64,000 nucleotides of DNA from the NCBI GenBank assembly GCA_963798505.1, contig CAWCTX010000011.1:128017-192016 (forward strand), read 5' to 3'. Origin of the DNA: CAVWSM01 sp963798505 (GTDB taxonomy: Bacteria; Actinomycetota; Actinomycetes; Jiangellales; Jiangellaceae). Shown here piece after piece: positions 55,842-64,000 of this stretch; within the stretch, counting starts at the first letter, position 1, and every line of letters starts with the position of its first letter. Both the position numbers and the translations under genes were made by a program. The notes beneath the pieces were generated by a model. The model made no database searches. It was not told where the DNA came from and saw nothing but the letters and a program-made list of their open reading frames with translations.

Positions 55842-57548
55842 CTATCCCTCCAGGACATAGGTGCCGGGTGCGTCGACGAGTGGTTCCAGCCCACCGCCGC
55901 CTAGCTCACTCGGTGCAGCTACTTCGGGCCCGCACCGCTGCCGCAACCAGTCGGCGTAGTCGTGCCACCAGGTCCCGTCCTTGCGCTGCGCCTCCTTCAG
56001 GAAGCGCTGCGGGCTCTTGGGGTTCTGCTCGGACACCTGGTACTTCGCCTTGGGGTTGCCCGGCGGGTTGACGATCGCGGCGATGTGGCCGCTGGTCGAC
56101 AGGACGAATCGTGTGGTGCCGCCGAGGAGGTGGGCGGTGCGGTAGCAGGACTCCCAGTCGCACAGATGGTCCGCGATCCCAGCAACCACGTAGGCGTCGC
56201 CCTTGACCGAGCTGAGGTCCACGGGTGTTCCCAGCAGTTGTGCCTCACCCTGCTTGACGAGGGAGTTCTCGACAGACATCTCGAGGAAGTCGCGGTGCAG
56301 CCGCGCTGGCATTCTCGTCACATCGCCGTTCCAGAACAGGATGTCGAACGCCGACGGTTGCTTGCCGAGCAGGTAGTTGTTCACCCAGTAGTTCCAGATC
56401 AGGTCTCCGGGCCGCAGCCAGGCGAACACTTCGGCGAGGGTTCGGCCGTCCAGGTAGCCCTTCCGCGCCGAGACCGCGGCGGCCGCTTCCGCCGTACGCC
56501 GGTCCACGACTGAGCTGGCCAAGCCCGCCCGTGACTGGTCGAGCACGGTGACGACCAGCGTCAGCCCGGCCAGCCGGTCGGCCTCGCCGATCGCCTGCAG
56601 GTGCGCGGCGGTCATGGCCGAAAGGATGCCGCCGGAACAGGCGCCGTAGAGCACGGCCCGCTCGCTCGCGGTGACCTGGCCGACGGCGTCGAGGGCGTCC
56701 AGAACCGCCTGGGCATACCGATCCAGCCCCCAGTCGCGGTGCCGTGCGTCGGGGTTGCGCCACGACACCATGAAGACCTGCACGCCCTGCTGCACCAGGA
56801 ACTCCACCATGCTGCGCCCGGGCGCGAGGTCCATCACGTAGAACTTGTTGATCATCGGTGGGATGACCAGGAGCGGCGTGCTGAGCACGGTGGCCGTTGT
56901 CGGCTGGTACTGGATGAGCTCGAACATCTCGGTTCGGAGCACGACTGCGCCCGGTGACGCGGCGATGTTCTCGCCCAGCCGATAGGGCGTGGGGTCGACC
57001 ATGCTGGGGGTCCTTGGCGGCGCCGACACATCCGACAGGAAGTTGCCCGCCCCCCGGACGAAGCTGCGCCCACCGGTGTCGATCGCCAACTTGAGCGCCT
57101 CGGGGTTGGTGAACGGGAAGTTGGACGGCGCCAGCGCCTCGATGAGGTTCTCCGCGATGAACCCAATCCGCTGCGCGGATGCCCAGTCAAGCTCCGCGTC
57201 GTCGAGGAGCGTCTCCACGGCCGCGCTGCTGGCGAGATAGGCCTGAACCAGGCGGTGCAGCAGCGGGTTCCCGGCCCAGGCAGGGTCGCTGAACCGTCGG
57301 TCGCGCGGGGACGGCTCGATCGCCGAGGTGCCGCCGGCGATCCGGCCGAGCTCGGCGGCCAGTGCCCAGCCGCGCTGGGCCACCGTCCGTGGCCGTCGAG
57401 CCAGTTCCCAGGCAAGCCGCGCGCCGGCCACGCCGGGATTGAAGCGTCGAGACGTGCCGAGCGCGGCTGCGGAGAGCAGGACATCGAACGGCTCGGCCCG
57501 TCCCCCTGACCCGTCGTCCAGGCCGGTGCTCTCAACCTTCTCACTCAT
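55842..57548 (-). CDS. phaC: Polyhydroxyalkanoate synthase (PhaC family)
   Basis: 568 residues. N-terminal PhaC_N region, then an alpha/beta hydrolase core with the PhaC lipase-like box YGACSGG, whose Cys near residue 303 is the nucleophile. Asp follows in GIADHLCDW near 459 and His in TSGHIAAIVNPPGN near 488. It polymerises 3-hydroxyacyl-CoA. Start ATG at 57548 overlaps the stop of the deleted FadD gene before it. Association with aromatic ring-cleavage genes suggests that carbon is stored as PHA or that the enzyme acts as a related acyltransferase. Confidence 0.9.
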   Translation of the reverse strand: MSEKVESTGLDDGSGGRAEPFDVLLSAAALGTSRRFNPGVAGARLAWELARRPRTVAQRGWALAAELGRIAGGTSAIEPSPRDRRFSDPAWAGNPLLHRLVQAYLASSAAVETLLDDAELDWASAQRIGFIAENLIEALAPSNFPFTNPEALKLAIDTGGRSFVRGAGNFLSDVSAPPRTPSMVDPTPYRLGENIAASPGAVVLRTEMFELIQYQPTTATVLSTPLLVIPPMINKFYVMDLAPGRSMVEFLVQQGVQVFMVSWRNPDARHRDWGLDRYAQAVLDALDAVGQVTASERAVLYGACSGGILSAMTAAHLQAIGEADRLAGLTLVVTVLDQSRAGLASSVVDRRTAEAAAAVSARKGYLDGRTLAEVFAWLRPGDLIWNYWVNNYLLGKQPSAFDILFWNGDVTRMPARLHRDFLEMSVENSLVKQGEAQLLGTPVDLSSVKGDAYVVAGIADHLCDWESCYRTAHLLGGTTRFVLSTSGHIAAIVNPPGNPKAKYQVSEQNPKSPQRFLKEAQRKDGTWWHDYADWLRQRCGPEVAAPSELGGGGLEPLVDAPGTYVLEG

Positions 57549-57713
57549 CTGGTCAGCCCTTCCGTGAGGTCGGCCGGTGGCTTGATCTCCCGCTTGAGAA
57601 TCTTCCGGTTCGGACACGCTGGCGTAGGTCAAGACAGCATCACCTGCCTTGATCGCGGTCCGCTCGCCGTGGGCCTGTACCGACTTCACCAGCGCGTGCG
57701 CCAGATTTCTCAT
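57545..57713 (-). pseudogene. Acyl-CoA synthetase (FadD) reduced to its two ends (internal deletion scar)
   Basis: Reads MRNLAHALVKSVQAHGERTA, then AVLTYAS, the usual N-terminus of a fatty-acyl-CoA ligase. It passes at about 57610 into KILKREIKPPADLTEGLTR, the usual C-terminus. Some 450 codons, including all catalytic motifs, are missing. Both ends keep the operon overlaps (ATGA) with the hydroxylase and phaC, showing that the original gene sat exactly here. Confidence 0.75.
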
Positions 57714-59419
57714 CGCTGCCTTTCCAAAGGTCCTGATCTGGTGATGCCGTCGATGCGGGTGGGAAGACCGAGCTGCGACTCGAGCGAGCGGGTAAGCGCG
57801 GCGGGATCCTTGCCCGAGACACCGAAGACGAACTTGTCCGGCCTGAGCACGAGCAATGAGCCTGTCCGCGCCCCCGCCCGCCTGAGCCAGCCGGCGAGCG
57901 CGTCGGTGGTGTCCTCCAGCTCGAGCAGACCCGCCCTGCCCCGGGTGTCGTGGTGGTGACCCTGGGGTCGCTCGCCGGGGCCGTACAGCGTCGCGAACAT
58001 CGCCTGCACCCGTCGCCAGGGCTCAAGGTCGGCGCCCAGGACCTGGATGGGGTCGACGCCGATGCCGACGACGGCCCAGCCGATGCCCAGGACGTCGTCG
58101 AGCCGGACCAGCCGACCGTCGTGAGTGCGGACCTGAGGCTGGGGCGCGAGCTGCCCCTCCACGCCGCGGAAACCGCGCGGAAGACCCAGGTACGTTCCCT
58201 TCCGATAGCGCGGCTTTGGTTTCATCCCCATGTTGCGTACCCAGCCACCCAGCCAGGGCGTCCGCAGCGCGGTCCACAGGGCGGCGTTTCTCGTCTTGGC
58301 CTTGATGGGATGCTTCATCGAAACCAGTCGCTTGTTGAACACCGAGAAGTCGATCATTGCCTTGGCATGGGGGCGGCGCTCGGACTCGTAGGTGTCGAGG
58401 ATGGCTGGGTCGGCGCCGTGCCTGACGACGGCTTGGAGCTTCCACGACAGGTTGTGGGCATCCCGAATGCCGGCATTCATGCCTTGGCCGGCAAACTGGG
58501 GAGTCATGTGCGCCGCGTCGCCGGCGAGCAAGACCCGCCCTTCCCGCCAGCGGTCGGCAACGACCGCGTTGAACGTGTAGACGAGCTGACGCAGGACGAC
58601 GACGTCGTCGGGGTTGACGTACTGGGCGATGAGCCGCCGGACGGTCTCGTCGGACTCGAAGTCTTCTCTGTCGTCCTCGTCCTTCAGTGCGAACTCGAAC
58701 CGGTGGTGCCCACCGGGCAGCGGGCAGCTGACCGTGGGCGACTCAGGGTCACAGACGAAGTTGAAGTAGGGCAGATGGCGGAAGGGATCTGCTCCGTCCC
58801 TGGCAGCGAGGTCGGTAACCAGCCAACGTTCGGCGTAGCTCTTGCCGACCATGTCGATGCCGAGCCTGAGCCGAACGACGCTGCGTCCGCCGTCGGCGCC
58901 CACGAGATACTGCGCCCGTGCCGTCTCGGACGTGCCTTCGTCCACGACGCTGACACCTCGGCCGTACGACGTGCCGGTCGAGGCGGCATGCACGACCGAG
59001 ACGCCCGCCGAGTCCTGCGTGAAGTCGACGACTTCTCGCCCGCGGCGCACCTCGACCTGCGGATACCGCGTCAGCAGCGCCTCCAGGGTGTTCTCCAGGT
59101 ACGGCTGGTAGAGGAAGTTCACGACAGGCCACCCGTGGGGCCGCTCCTTCGGCTGGAACTGGACCATCACGCCGCCGTCCGCGCGCACCCACTGCACGGC
59201 GGAGTCGACGTTCATGTCGGCGTGTAGCCCGTCGGCCACACCGGCGGCCTGGAATGCGCGCATGGCCTCGTCGTCGGTGTAGACCGCACGGGCGTTGCCG
59301 TAGAACTCCGGCTCCCGCTCGAGAACGAGGACGCTCAGCCCGCGGCGACCGAGAAGGGTGGCGAGGGTGAGACCGGTAGGGCCCAACCCCACCACGATGA
59401 CATCGGAGGAGGTGCTCAT
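57710..59419 (-). CDS. FAD-dependent aromatic hydroxylase (MhpA/PheA-like)
   Basis: 569 residues. FAD motifs: VIVVGLGPTGLTLATLLG (residue 8), QYLVGADGGRSVVR (about 170), RVLLAGDAAHMTPQFAGQGMNAGIRDA (near 58440-58530), and a C-terminal thioredoxin-like region. It hydroxylates phenolic rings using NAD(P)H and O2, as for 3-(3-hydroxyphenyl)propionate. It feeds the extradiol dioxygenase of the same operon. ATG at 59419. Confidence 0.88.
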   Translation of the reverse strand: MSTSSDVIVVGLGPTGLTLATLLGRRGLSVLVLEREPEFYGNARAVYTDDEAMRAFQAAGVADGLHADMNVDSAVQWVRADGGVMVQFQPKERPHGWPVVNFLYQPYLENTLEALLTRYPQVEVRRGREVVDFTQDSAGVSVVHAASTGTSYGRGVSVVDEGTSETARAQYLVGADGGRSVVRLRLGIDMVGKSYAERWLVTDLAARDGADPFRHLPYFNFVCDPESPTVSCPLPGGHHRFEFALKDEDDREDFESDETVRRLIAQYVNPDDVVVLRQLVYTFNAVVADRWREGRVLLAGDAAHMTPQFAGQGMNAGIRDAHNLSWKLQAVVRHGADPAILDTYESERRPHAKAMIDFSVFNKRLVSMKHPIKAKTRNAALWTALRTPWLGGWVRNMGMKPKPRYRKGTYLGLPRGFRGVEGQLAPQPQVRTHDGRLVRLDDVLGIGWAVVGIGVDPIQVLGADLEPWRRVQAMFATLYGPGERPQGHHHDTRGRAGLLELEDTTDALAGWLRRAGARTGSLLVLRPDKFVFGVSGKDPAALTRSLESQLGLPTRIDGITRSGPLERQR

Positions 59420-59475
59420 CGGGCTGCTCCATTCAGCGACGGGACGCGTGCGTGGTGGGTTCTCGTCGAGATCGG

Positions 59476-59832
59476 TCAGATGGCCGCGACGGCGAGCCAC
59501 AGATAGGCCACAAGCAGCGCGATGACGACGAGCGCTGGTGCCATCTCGGTTGGGCCGTCGTGCTGGCGCAGGTGCGCGCCGAGCGCTCCGAGCATGAGAA
59601 GCAGTAGGCAGGTCGCGGCGAGCACGCCGAGCGGGGGGATCGCGAGGCCGAGCAGGACTCCTGCGGCACCCGCGACCTCCAGGACCCCGATGCGCTGGTA
59701 GGCGTCGACACTGAAACCGACGTGTGCGGCCCGGGCCTGCATCGCCGGAACGGCTCGGATCTTGCTTGCGCCCAGGACCGCAAAGGCGACAGCGATGAGC
59801 GCGGCGAAGAAGACAAGGAGTGGGGTAGTCAT
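59476..59832 (-). CDS. DoxX-like membrane protein
   Basis: 118 residues, four membrane segments, with the DoxX_2 pattern GASKIRAVPAMQARAAHVGFSVDAYQRIGVLEVAGAAGVLLG (59625-59770). Role unknown; often found beside dioxygenase and hydroxylase genes. Its ATG overlaps the stop of the AMP-ligase gene (ATGA). Confidence 0.82.
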   Translation of the reverse strand: MTTPLLVFFAALIAVAFAVLGASKIRAVPAMQARAAHVGFSVDAYQRIGVLEVAGAAGVLLGLAIPPLGVLAATCLLLLMLGALGAHLRQHDGPTEMAPALVVIALLVAYLWLAVAAI

Positions 59833-61699
59833 GGCTGGATCTCCAACTTCCATGGAATGGTGAATGCGTCGATGACGGCCTTGACGGCTGCCTGGTCGAC
59901 CTCTGTGGACACGGTGAGGCGGGCGGTTACGGTGCCGTCGTCGATCGCTGTCGTCACGGCGATATGTCCTCCGACGCCCGCGAGGGCGTCGGTCAGGGCT
60001 TTCCCGGCGGCGTCGGCGCGTAGGCCGAGCTTGTAGGACTTCCCGACCGCGGTGACGGGAAGGGCGTCAAGGATGGTCACCGACTTGGGGGCGGCCACCC
60101 GTTCGCTGACGTGCTCGGCCGCCCAGGCGAGCAGCTCCGGTTCTGTCACGGTGGCATTGGGAGCGACGGTGACGTAGGCCACCGGGACCTCACCGGAGTG
60201 CAGGTCCGGCCGGCCGACTGCGGCGGCTTCGTTGACCTCCGGGTGGCCGAGCAGCGCCTCCTCGATCACGAGTGGGTCGATGTTGTGCCCGCCACGGATG
60301 ATGATGTCCTTCGCCCGTCCGGTGAGATAGACGAAGCCGTCGCGGTCCACGCGACCGAGGTCGCCGGTGTCGAGCCATCCGTCGTGGAGCTTGCCGAGAC
60401 TGTCCAGCGCGTGCCCCGTGTCGCTGTGGCCGGTGACGTATCCGGCGAACACCGTCGGGCCGTTGATCACCAGGACACCTGCATCGCCGGTTGGAAGCTC
60501 CTCCCACGAGCCGTCCTCGTGGATGCGTACTGCCTTGACCTTCTGGTAGGGCAGGCGCTGTCCGACCGAACCCGCCCTCGGTTCGTGCGGGAAGCTGCGT
60601 GCGGTGGCACATGTCGCCTCGGTCAGCCCGTAGCCCTCGAGCAGTGGCACGCCGGTGCGAGCCTGGAAGGCGTCACGAATCGTGCCGGGCAGCATCGACG
60701 CGCCCACCATGGCGAACCGGAGGCTGGAGATGTCGGCGTCGACCGGTCGTTGAGCCAGCGCGCCGTAGATCGTTGGCACCGCGCTCATCGTGCTGATCTT
60801 GTGGTGTTGCACGATCTGCCAGAAGTTGCGCTGGAGCTCAGCGTCGCGGTAGCCGGCCGGCCCCGCCCACACGACCTGCTGGCCCTTGAACAAGGGGGCA
60901 AGCAGCGTGACGACCAGTGCGTTCACGTGGAACAGCGGCAGGGCGGCGAAGCACACGGAGTCCTGGTCGAGAAGACCGATGGCCGCAATCATCCAGGCAT
61001 CGGTCACCTCGTTGGTGTGGCTGTGTGCCGCCAGCTTGGGGATTCCGGTGGTGCCGCCGGTGTGGAACAGCGCGGCCAGATCGGTGCGTGAAGGCAGCTG
61101 GCCGACGAAGCCGGCGGCGTCGTTGCCGGCGGCGAGGTCGGCCAGGTAACCGATCCGCAAGTCGTCATGCGGCAGTTCGGGAGCGGGTTGCTCGGCGGCC
61201 GTGGGTCTGAGCACGATGAGCGCGTCGACGACGCCCTCTCGGGCGAGGCGGAGACCCGTTTGCCATGCCGTTGCGTCGAGCTCGGGCCCCGCAACGACGA
61301 GGACGCGGGCGCCGGACCGGGCGAGCAACTCGCGCACGTGCGGTGCGGACAGACTCCCGTTCACGGGTGCGGCGATGCCGGCCAGCTGCGCCGCCAGCGT
61401 CGCGGTAAGCAGCTCGTCGCAGTTGGGCGACATCAGCGCGACGGCGTCCGTACGGCGAACACCGAGACCATGCAGAAGGTTCGCCACCCGGTGCACGTCA
61501 GCCAGCAGCTCGGAGAACGTCCGGCACACCGGGTTGTTCCAGCCTCTCCGTCGGGAAGGACGGCAAGCGCCTGACGATCCGGCCAAGTTCTGGCTGCCCG
61601 TACGAGCAGGTCGTACGTCGTGCCGGGCAGACCACGCTGTTCCAGGGAGATGGACTCGATCTCGGTGAGATCGCCGGAGTCGAGGTACCTCGGCCACAT
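59829..61699 (-). pseudogene. AMP-dependent acyl-CoA synthetase/ligase, one frameshift
   Basis: About 624 residues. P-loop LFHTGGTTGIPKLAAHSH near residue 215, EGYGLTEATCATA near 355, DGWLDTGDLGRVDRDG near 444, and the hinge IIIRGGHNIDPLVIEEALLGH. The first 50 residues (MWPRYLDSGDL...) are in another frame up to about 61545. The usual C-terminal catalytic Lys is present in AVGKSYKLGLR. It probably activates an aromatic or ring-cleavage acid. ATG at 61699. Confidence 0.8.
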
Positions 61700-61711
61700 C
61701 AAGGCGTCGTC

Positions 61712-62656
61712 TCATCTCGCAAACCTCACGGAAGTGTGCTGGCGCCCCAGGTCGAGGCTGCCGTCGTCGGTGGCGATGCGGGTCTCGACGACATCGCCGT
61801 CCTGCAGGTAACGGGCGTTCTTGGCCTGAGCGGCGAAGAAGGCCTTCCACTTGATCGCCGGAGGCAGCAGCGAGGCGATGATCTCGACGGGCTTGGGCGG
61901 TGCGCTCAGGGCGGTGCCAACCGGCGTCCCGGTCAGGATCAGGTCGCCCGGGGCAAGCCGCTGAAACCGGGTGAGCGACTGCAGGGCCTGGACCGGTCGG
62001 TAGATCATGTCGGACGCGGTCATGTCCTGCCGTAGCTCGCCGTTCACCCAAAGCTTGAGGCGCAGGTCCTGTACCCGTTTGAGTTCGTCGGCGTCGACGA
62101 GGACCAGTGTGGGCCCGACAGGCGTGAACGTCGGGTAGGACTTCGCCTCATAAAACTGGGTCTGCGGGAGCTGGACGTCTCGGGCGGACACGTCGTTGGT
62201 GACGACCAGGCCAGCAACGTAGTCGGAAATGTTGTCGTCGGTGATGACAGTTCCGAGCCCGGGATCTCACGGCCGACCACCAGCCCGATCTCCACCTCGT
62301 AGTCGAGGAACCGGACGTGTGGAGGCTTGACGATCTGATCGTTGGGGCCGCTTATGAAGCCGGAGGAGCTTCCTGAAGAACGTCAGGGGGACGCTCTTGG
62401 GGTGCAACCAGGAGTCCTTGGCATGGACGCGTACGTCGTCATCTGCGCGACCACTCGGCATGGCGTCGTCACTTGGGGACGCCGGGCGAGCTGGTCGAGA
62501 GGGGACGGTGCGCGTGGCCGCCCAAGGCAGTTTCCACGGCATCGCGGTCGGCGAGAAGCCTTCCCTGTGCTGGCAGCCATGGTGGCGACTCTTGCGGCAC
62601 CGGCCGGTGTGGCCACCCACCAAGCATCGGCGGTGCGGAGAGCGGAGAGGGCTCAT
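61712..62656 (-). pseudogene. Fumarylacetoacetate hydrolase-family protein, several frameshifts
   Basis: About 314 residues. Conserved parts in order: VTTPCRVVAQMTTYAS (62440-62480), SVPLTFFRK, VRFLDYEVEIGLVVGREI with the metal-ligand Glu pair (near 62300), LVVTNDVSARDVQLPQTQFYEAKS, and PGDLILTGTPVGTAL. Frame switches near 62590, 62430, 62360 and 62270. It cleaves or hydrates the ring-fission product. Start ATG 62656 is 14 bp after the dioxygenase stop. Confidence 0.75.
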
Positions 62657-62669
62657 GATTTGACAGCTT

Positions 62670-63803
62670 TCAGAAGGCCAGCAAGCGCTGCATGTCAAGT
62701 TCGTTCTCGTGATGGAGAGCCCGCGCGATGTTGGGCAGCTCCTGCTTGATGGATTCCAGCGGCGTAAGCCCAAGGAAGTCCTTGGTGGCGGGCAAAGTTG
62801 CCGACTGGGCGAGCCCCGTGGTGCTCGTCGGTGCCCACCCCGGTTCGAGGGAGGAGTCGAACATGTCGCCATCGGCGAAGTGCTCGACCAGGAGAAAGAG
62901 GAACCCGTCGGGATCGCGCCAGTAGTCGAAGATCTGGCTGCCCTGGATGTGACGCCCGATGCCCCAGGAGCGGCGGTATCCCTCGGCAAGGAGGTACTCA
63001 CGCCGGCGGCGAGCGCGTCAAGATCCGACACCTGATACGCGGAATGCACGTACCGGTTGGCCGGGCCCAGCAGCATGGCCAGCGTGTGGTGATCAGTTGG
63101 GGTGTCGCCGCGGTCGCAGCGGATGAAGCTCGTCGCCGTTAGCGGTCCCGCTAACCGGGAGATAGAGGAAGTCGCTCACGATGAGCCCGAGATGCTCGAG
63201 GTACCAGTTGAGCGTCTCCATGTACGTCGTGGTCTGCAGCACGACATGGCCGAGCCGCTGCACCCGGGCCGGCTCCCGGGCGGGCCGCTGGGTCGCCTTG
63301 CTGCGCGCCACGCGGTGTCCGACGTTGAACGCGTGGGGCCGCTGAGAGGGAGTCGCGGCGAGCTCGTGCGTGTCTGACACGACCCGCACCACTGCCCCGC
63401 TGGGGTCCGTGGAGAACGGCCACCGGCCAGGCCGCCCAGGCCCTCCGGGAGCTTGCGCGCCTCTCGGCCCGTCGCCGCGGCAACAGGTTCGACGTCACCT
63501 CCGCCGGCCGCACGGAACGCGGAACCGGCGAATCGCGACCGCGGCCCGCGCCGGATGACGACGCACGGGGAACCGGGGTCGGTGCCGCGCAGCTCCACCT
63601 CGTCCGGCGTACGCAAAGCGGTGCTGAAGCCGAACGCGTGGGCGAACCGCTCCGCCCGGTCCAGATCCGGCTTCTCGAACTCCAGCCAGGCGAGGTCGTG
63701 CACCTTGACCACCGGGTTGCGCTGCCCGGCCAGGGGGTGCTCCCCCTTCAGGTGCGCCGTGCTCGCTGTGCAGGTCGCTATGGGTGTCCCACGGGTCTGT
63801 CAT
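62670..63803 (-). pseudogene. Two-domain extradiol (VOC) dioxygenase, several frameshifts
   Basis: About 378 residues. Domain 1: VKVHDLAWLEFEKPDLDRAERFAHAFGF; domain 2: RLGHVVLQTTTYMETLNWYLEHLGL, with the first Fe(II) His. The second His is in RYVHSAYQV and the Glu in LVEHFADGDMF. Frame switches near 63730, 63430, 63120, 63000 and 62880. It cleaves catechols next to the hydroxyls. ATG at 63803 with a GGAGAGG RBS; first gene of the operon and divergent from a TetR gene. Confidence 0.75.
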
Positions 63804-63869
63804 CTGCCTCTCCTCCCAACGGGATGACGGGATCGTCACTCATGATGGTATCGTCGTCAAGAGGTAAGA

Positions 63870-63921
63870 TGAGCAAAATGCTCAGTTGAGTGGTTAAATT
63901 GAAGGAGTCGTCAGTTCTGAC
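63870..63921. promoter_or_regulatory. Two palindromes between the dioxygenase operon and the TetR gene
   Basis: TGAGCA-AAA-TGCTCA at 63870-63884 is a perfect 6-3-6 repeat; GTCAG-TT-CTGAC at 63910-63921 is a perfect 5-2-5 repeat. The region is AT-rich compared with the rest, as expected for divergent promoters. They are likely operators for the TetR regulator. Confidence 0.5.
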
Positions 63922-63945
63922 AGAGCCGCATCAGAGGAGTCGCCC

Positions 63946-64000
63946 GTGAGCGCCATCCCCACCGTTGCCCCGTCCCGCCTGGAGCGTCGCAAGGCACGCA
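63946..64000 (+). CDS. TetR-family regulator, start only (cut by window end)
   Basis: GTG at 63946 with AGAGGAG at 63933-63939. The 18 visible residues end in RLERRKA, the basic stretch that normally leads into the TetR helix-turn-helix. Position opposite the dioxygenase operon makes it the probable local repressor. Confidence 0.5.
   Translation, partial: MSAIPTVAPSRLERRKAR

Noticed and set aside
61700..62051. N-terminal extension of the acyl-CoA ligase up to 62051
   Set aside because: The upstream part is the antisense or frame shadow of the FAH gene; the real N-terminus (MWPRYLDSGDL) is in another frame starting at 61699.

Overview
The window is GC-rich throughout, with GTG and TTG starts, stop/start overlaps (ATGA, TGATG) inside operons, a DUF222/13E12 HNH protein, an F420-type (Ddn-like) nitroreductase, a SigG-like ECF sigma factor, LAL-type LuxR regulators and many FadE/FadD/MaoC/SDR lipid genes. 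Together these point to a soil or environmental actinobacterium (Actinomycetota); the genus cannot be fixed from the sequence. No rRNA gene, intact tRNA gene, CRISPR array or replication origin was seen.

Layout. (1) 1-13 kb: housekeeping and metabolic genes: an envelope flippase-like protein, a copper-chaperone-like lipoprotein, an acyl-ACP desaturase behind a paired palindromic operator, a YbaK deacylase, a frame-broken membrane alpha/beta hydrolase, a CPBP protease, the pseudouridine catabolic pair psuG-psuK, an aldo/keto reductase, the HNH protein and small VOC/NIPSNAP proteins. (2) 13-23 kb: a LysR/LysE divergent pair, a strong hairpin before a small cysteine protein, a membrane-anchored molybdopterin oxidoreductase with a fasciclin lipoprotein, flavoproteins, a TPR-LuxR regulator with an SDR, and an ECF sigma factor. 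(3) 23-33 kb: a translationally coupled nine-gene acyl-CoA operon (FadE, TetR, FabG-like SDR, amidase, MaoC, SDR, quinone oxidoreductase, phosphotransferase, FadE) behind a perfect 8-2-8 operator, ending in a thiolase/FadD deletion scar. (4) 33-37 kb: an XRE regulator divergent from an aldo/keto reductase, a small membrane protein and an alpha/beta hydrolase. (5) 37-45 kb: an accessory region that opens with a degenerate 3' half of a tRNA-Gly gene. It holds an HxlR-controlled LUD/DsbA-like/UBP-zinc-finger/DUF5996 operon, three broken copies of an isochorismatase-DNA glycosylase pair (two sharing a near-identical 126-bp direct repeat), an IS3-type transposase remnant, an esterase and a metallo-beta-lactamase-fold enzyme. 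(6) 45-54 kb: two tandem LAL regulators, then alpha/beta hydrolases, a second MBL enzyme, a tautomerase and an esterase. (7) 54-64 kb: a truncated LtrA gene, a Rieske protein and a long minus-strand operon with an extradiol dioxygenase, an FAH hydrolase, an acyl-CoA ligase, DoxX, an MhpA-type hydroxylase, a deleted FadD and a PHA synthase. It diverges from a TetR gene cut by the window end.

Two kinds of damage recur. At least 25 single-base frameshifts break otherwise well-conserved proteins; they could be uncorrected sequencing indels or recent decay. Separately, several genes carry internal deletions or fusions (isochorismatase, two FadD genes, thiolase, LtrA, an acyl-CoA dehydrogenase) that simple indel errors cannot explain. 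The most interesting signals are the mosaic isochorismatase/glycosylase repeats around the LUD-DUF5996 cassette beside the tRNA-Gly scar, and the clean palindromic operators tied to nearby regulator genes.
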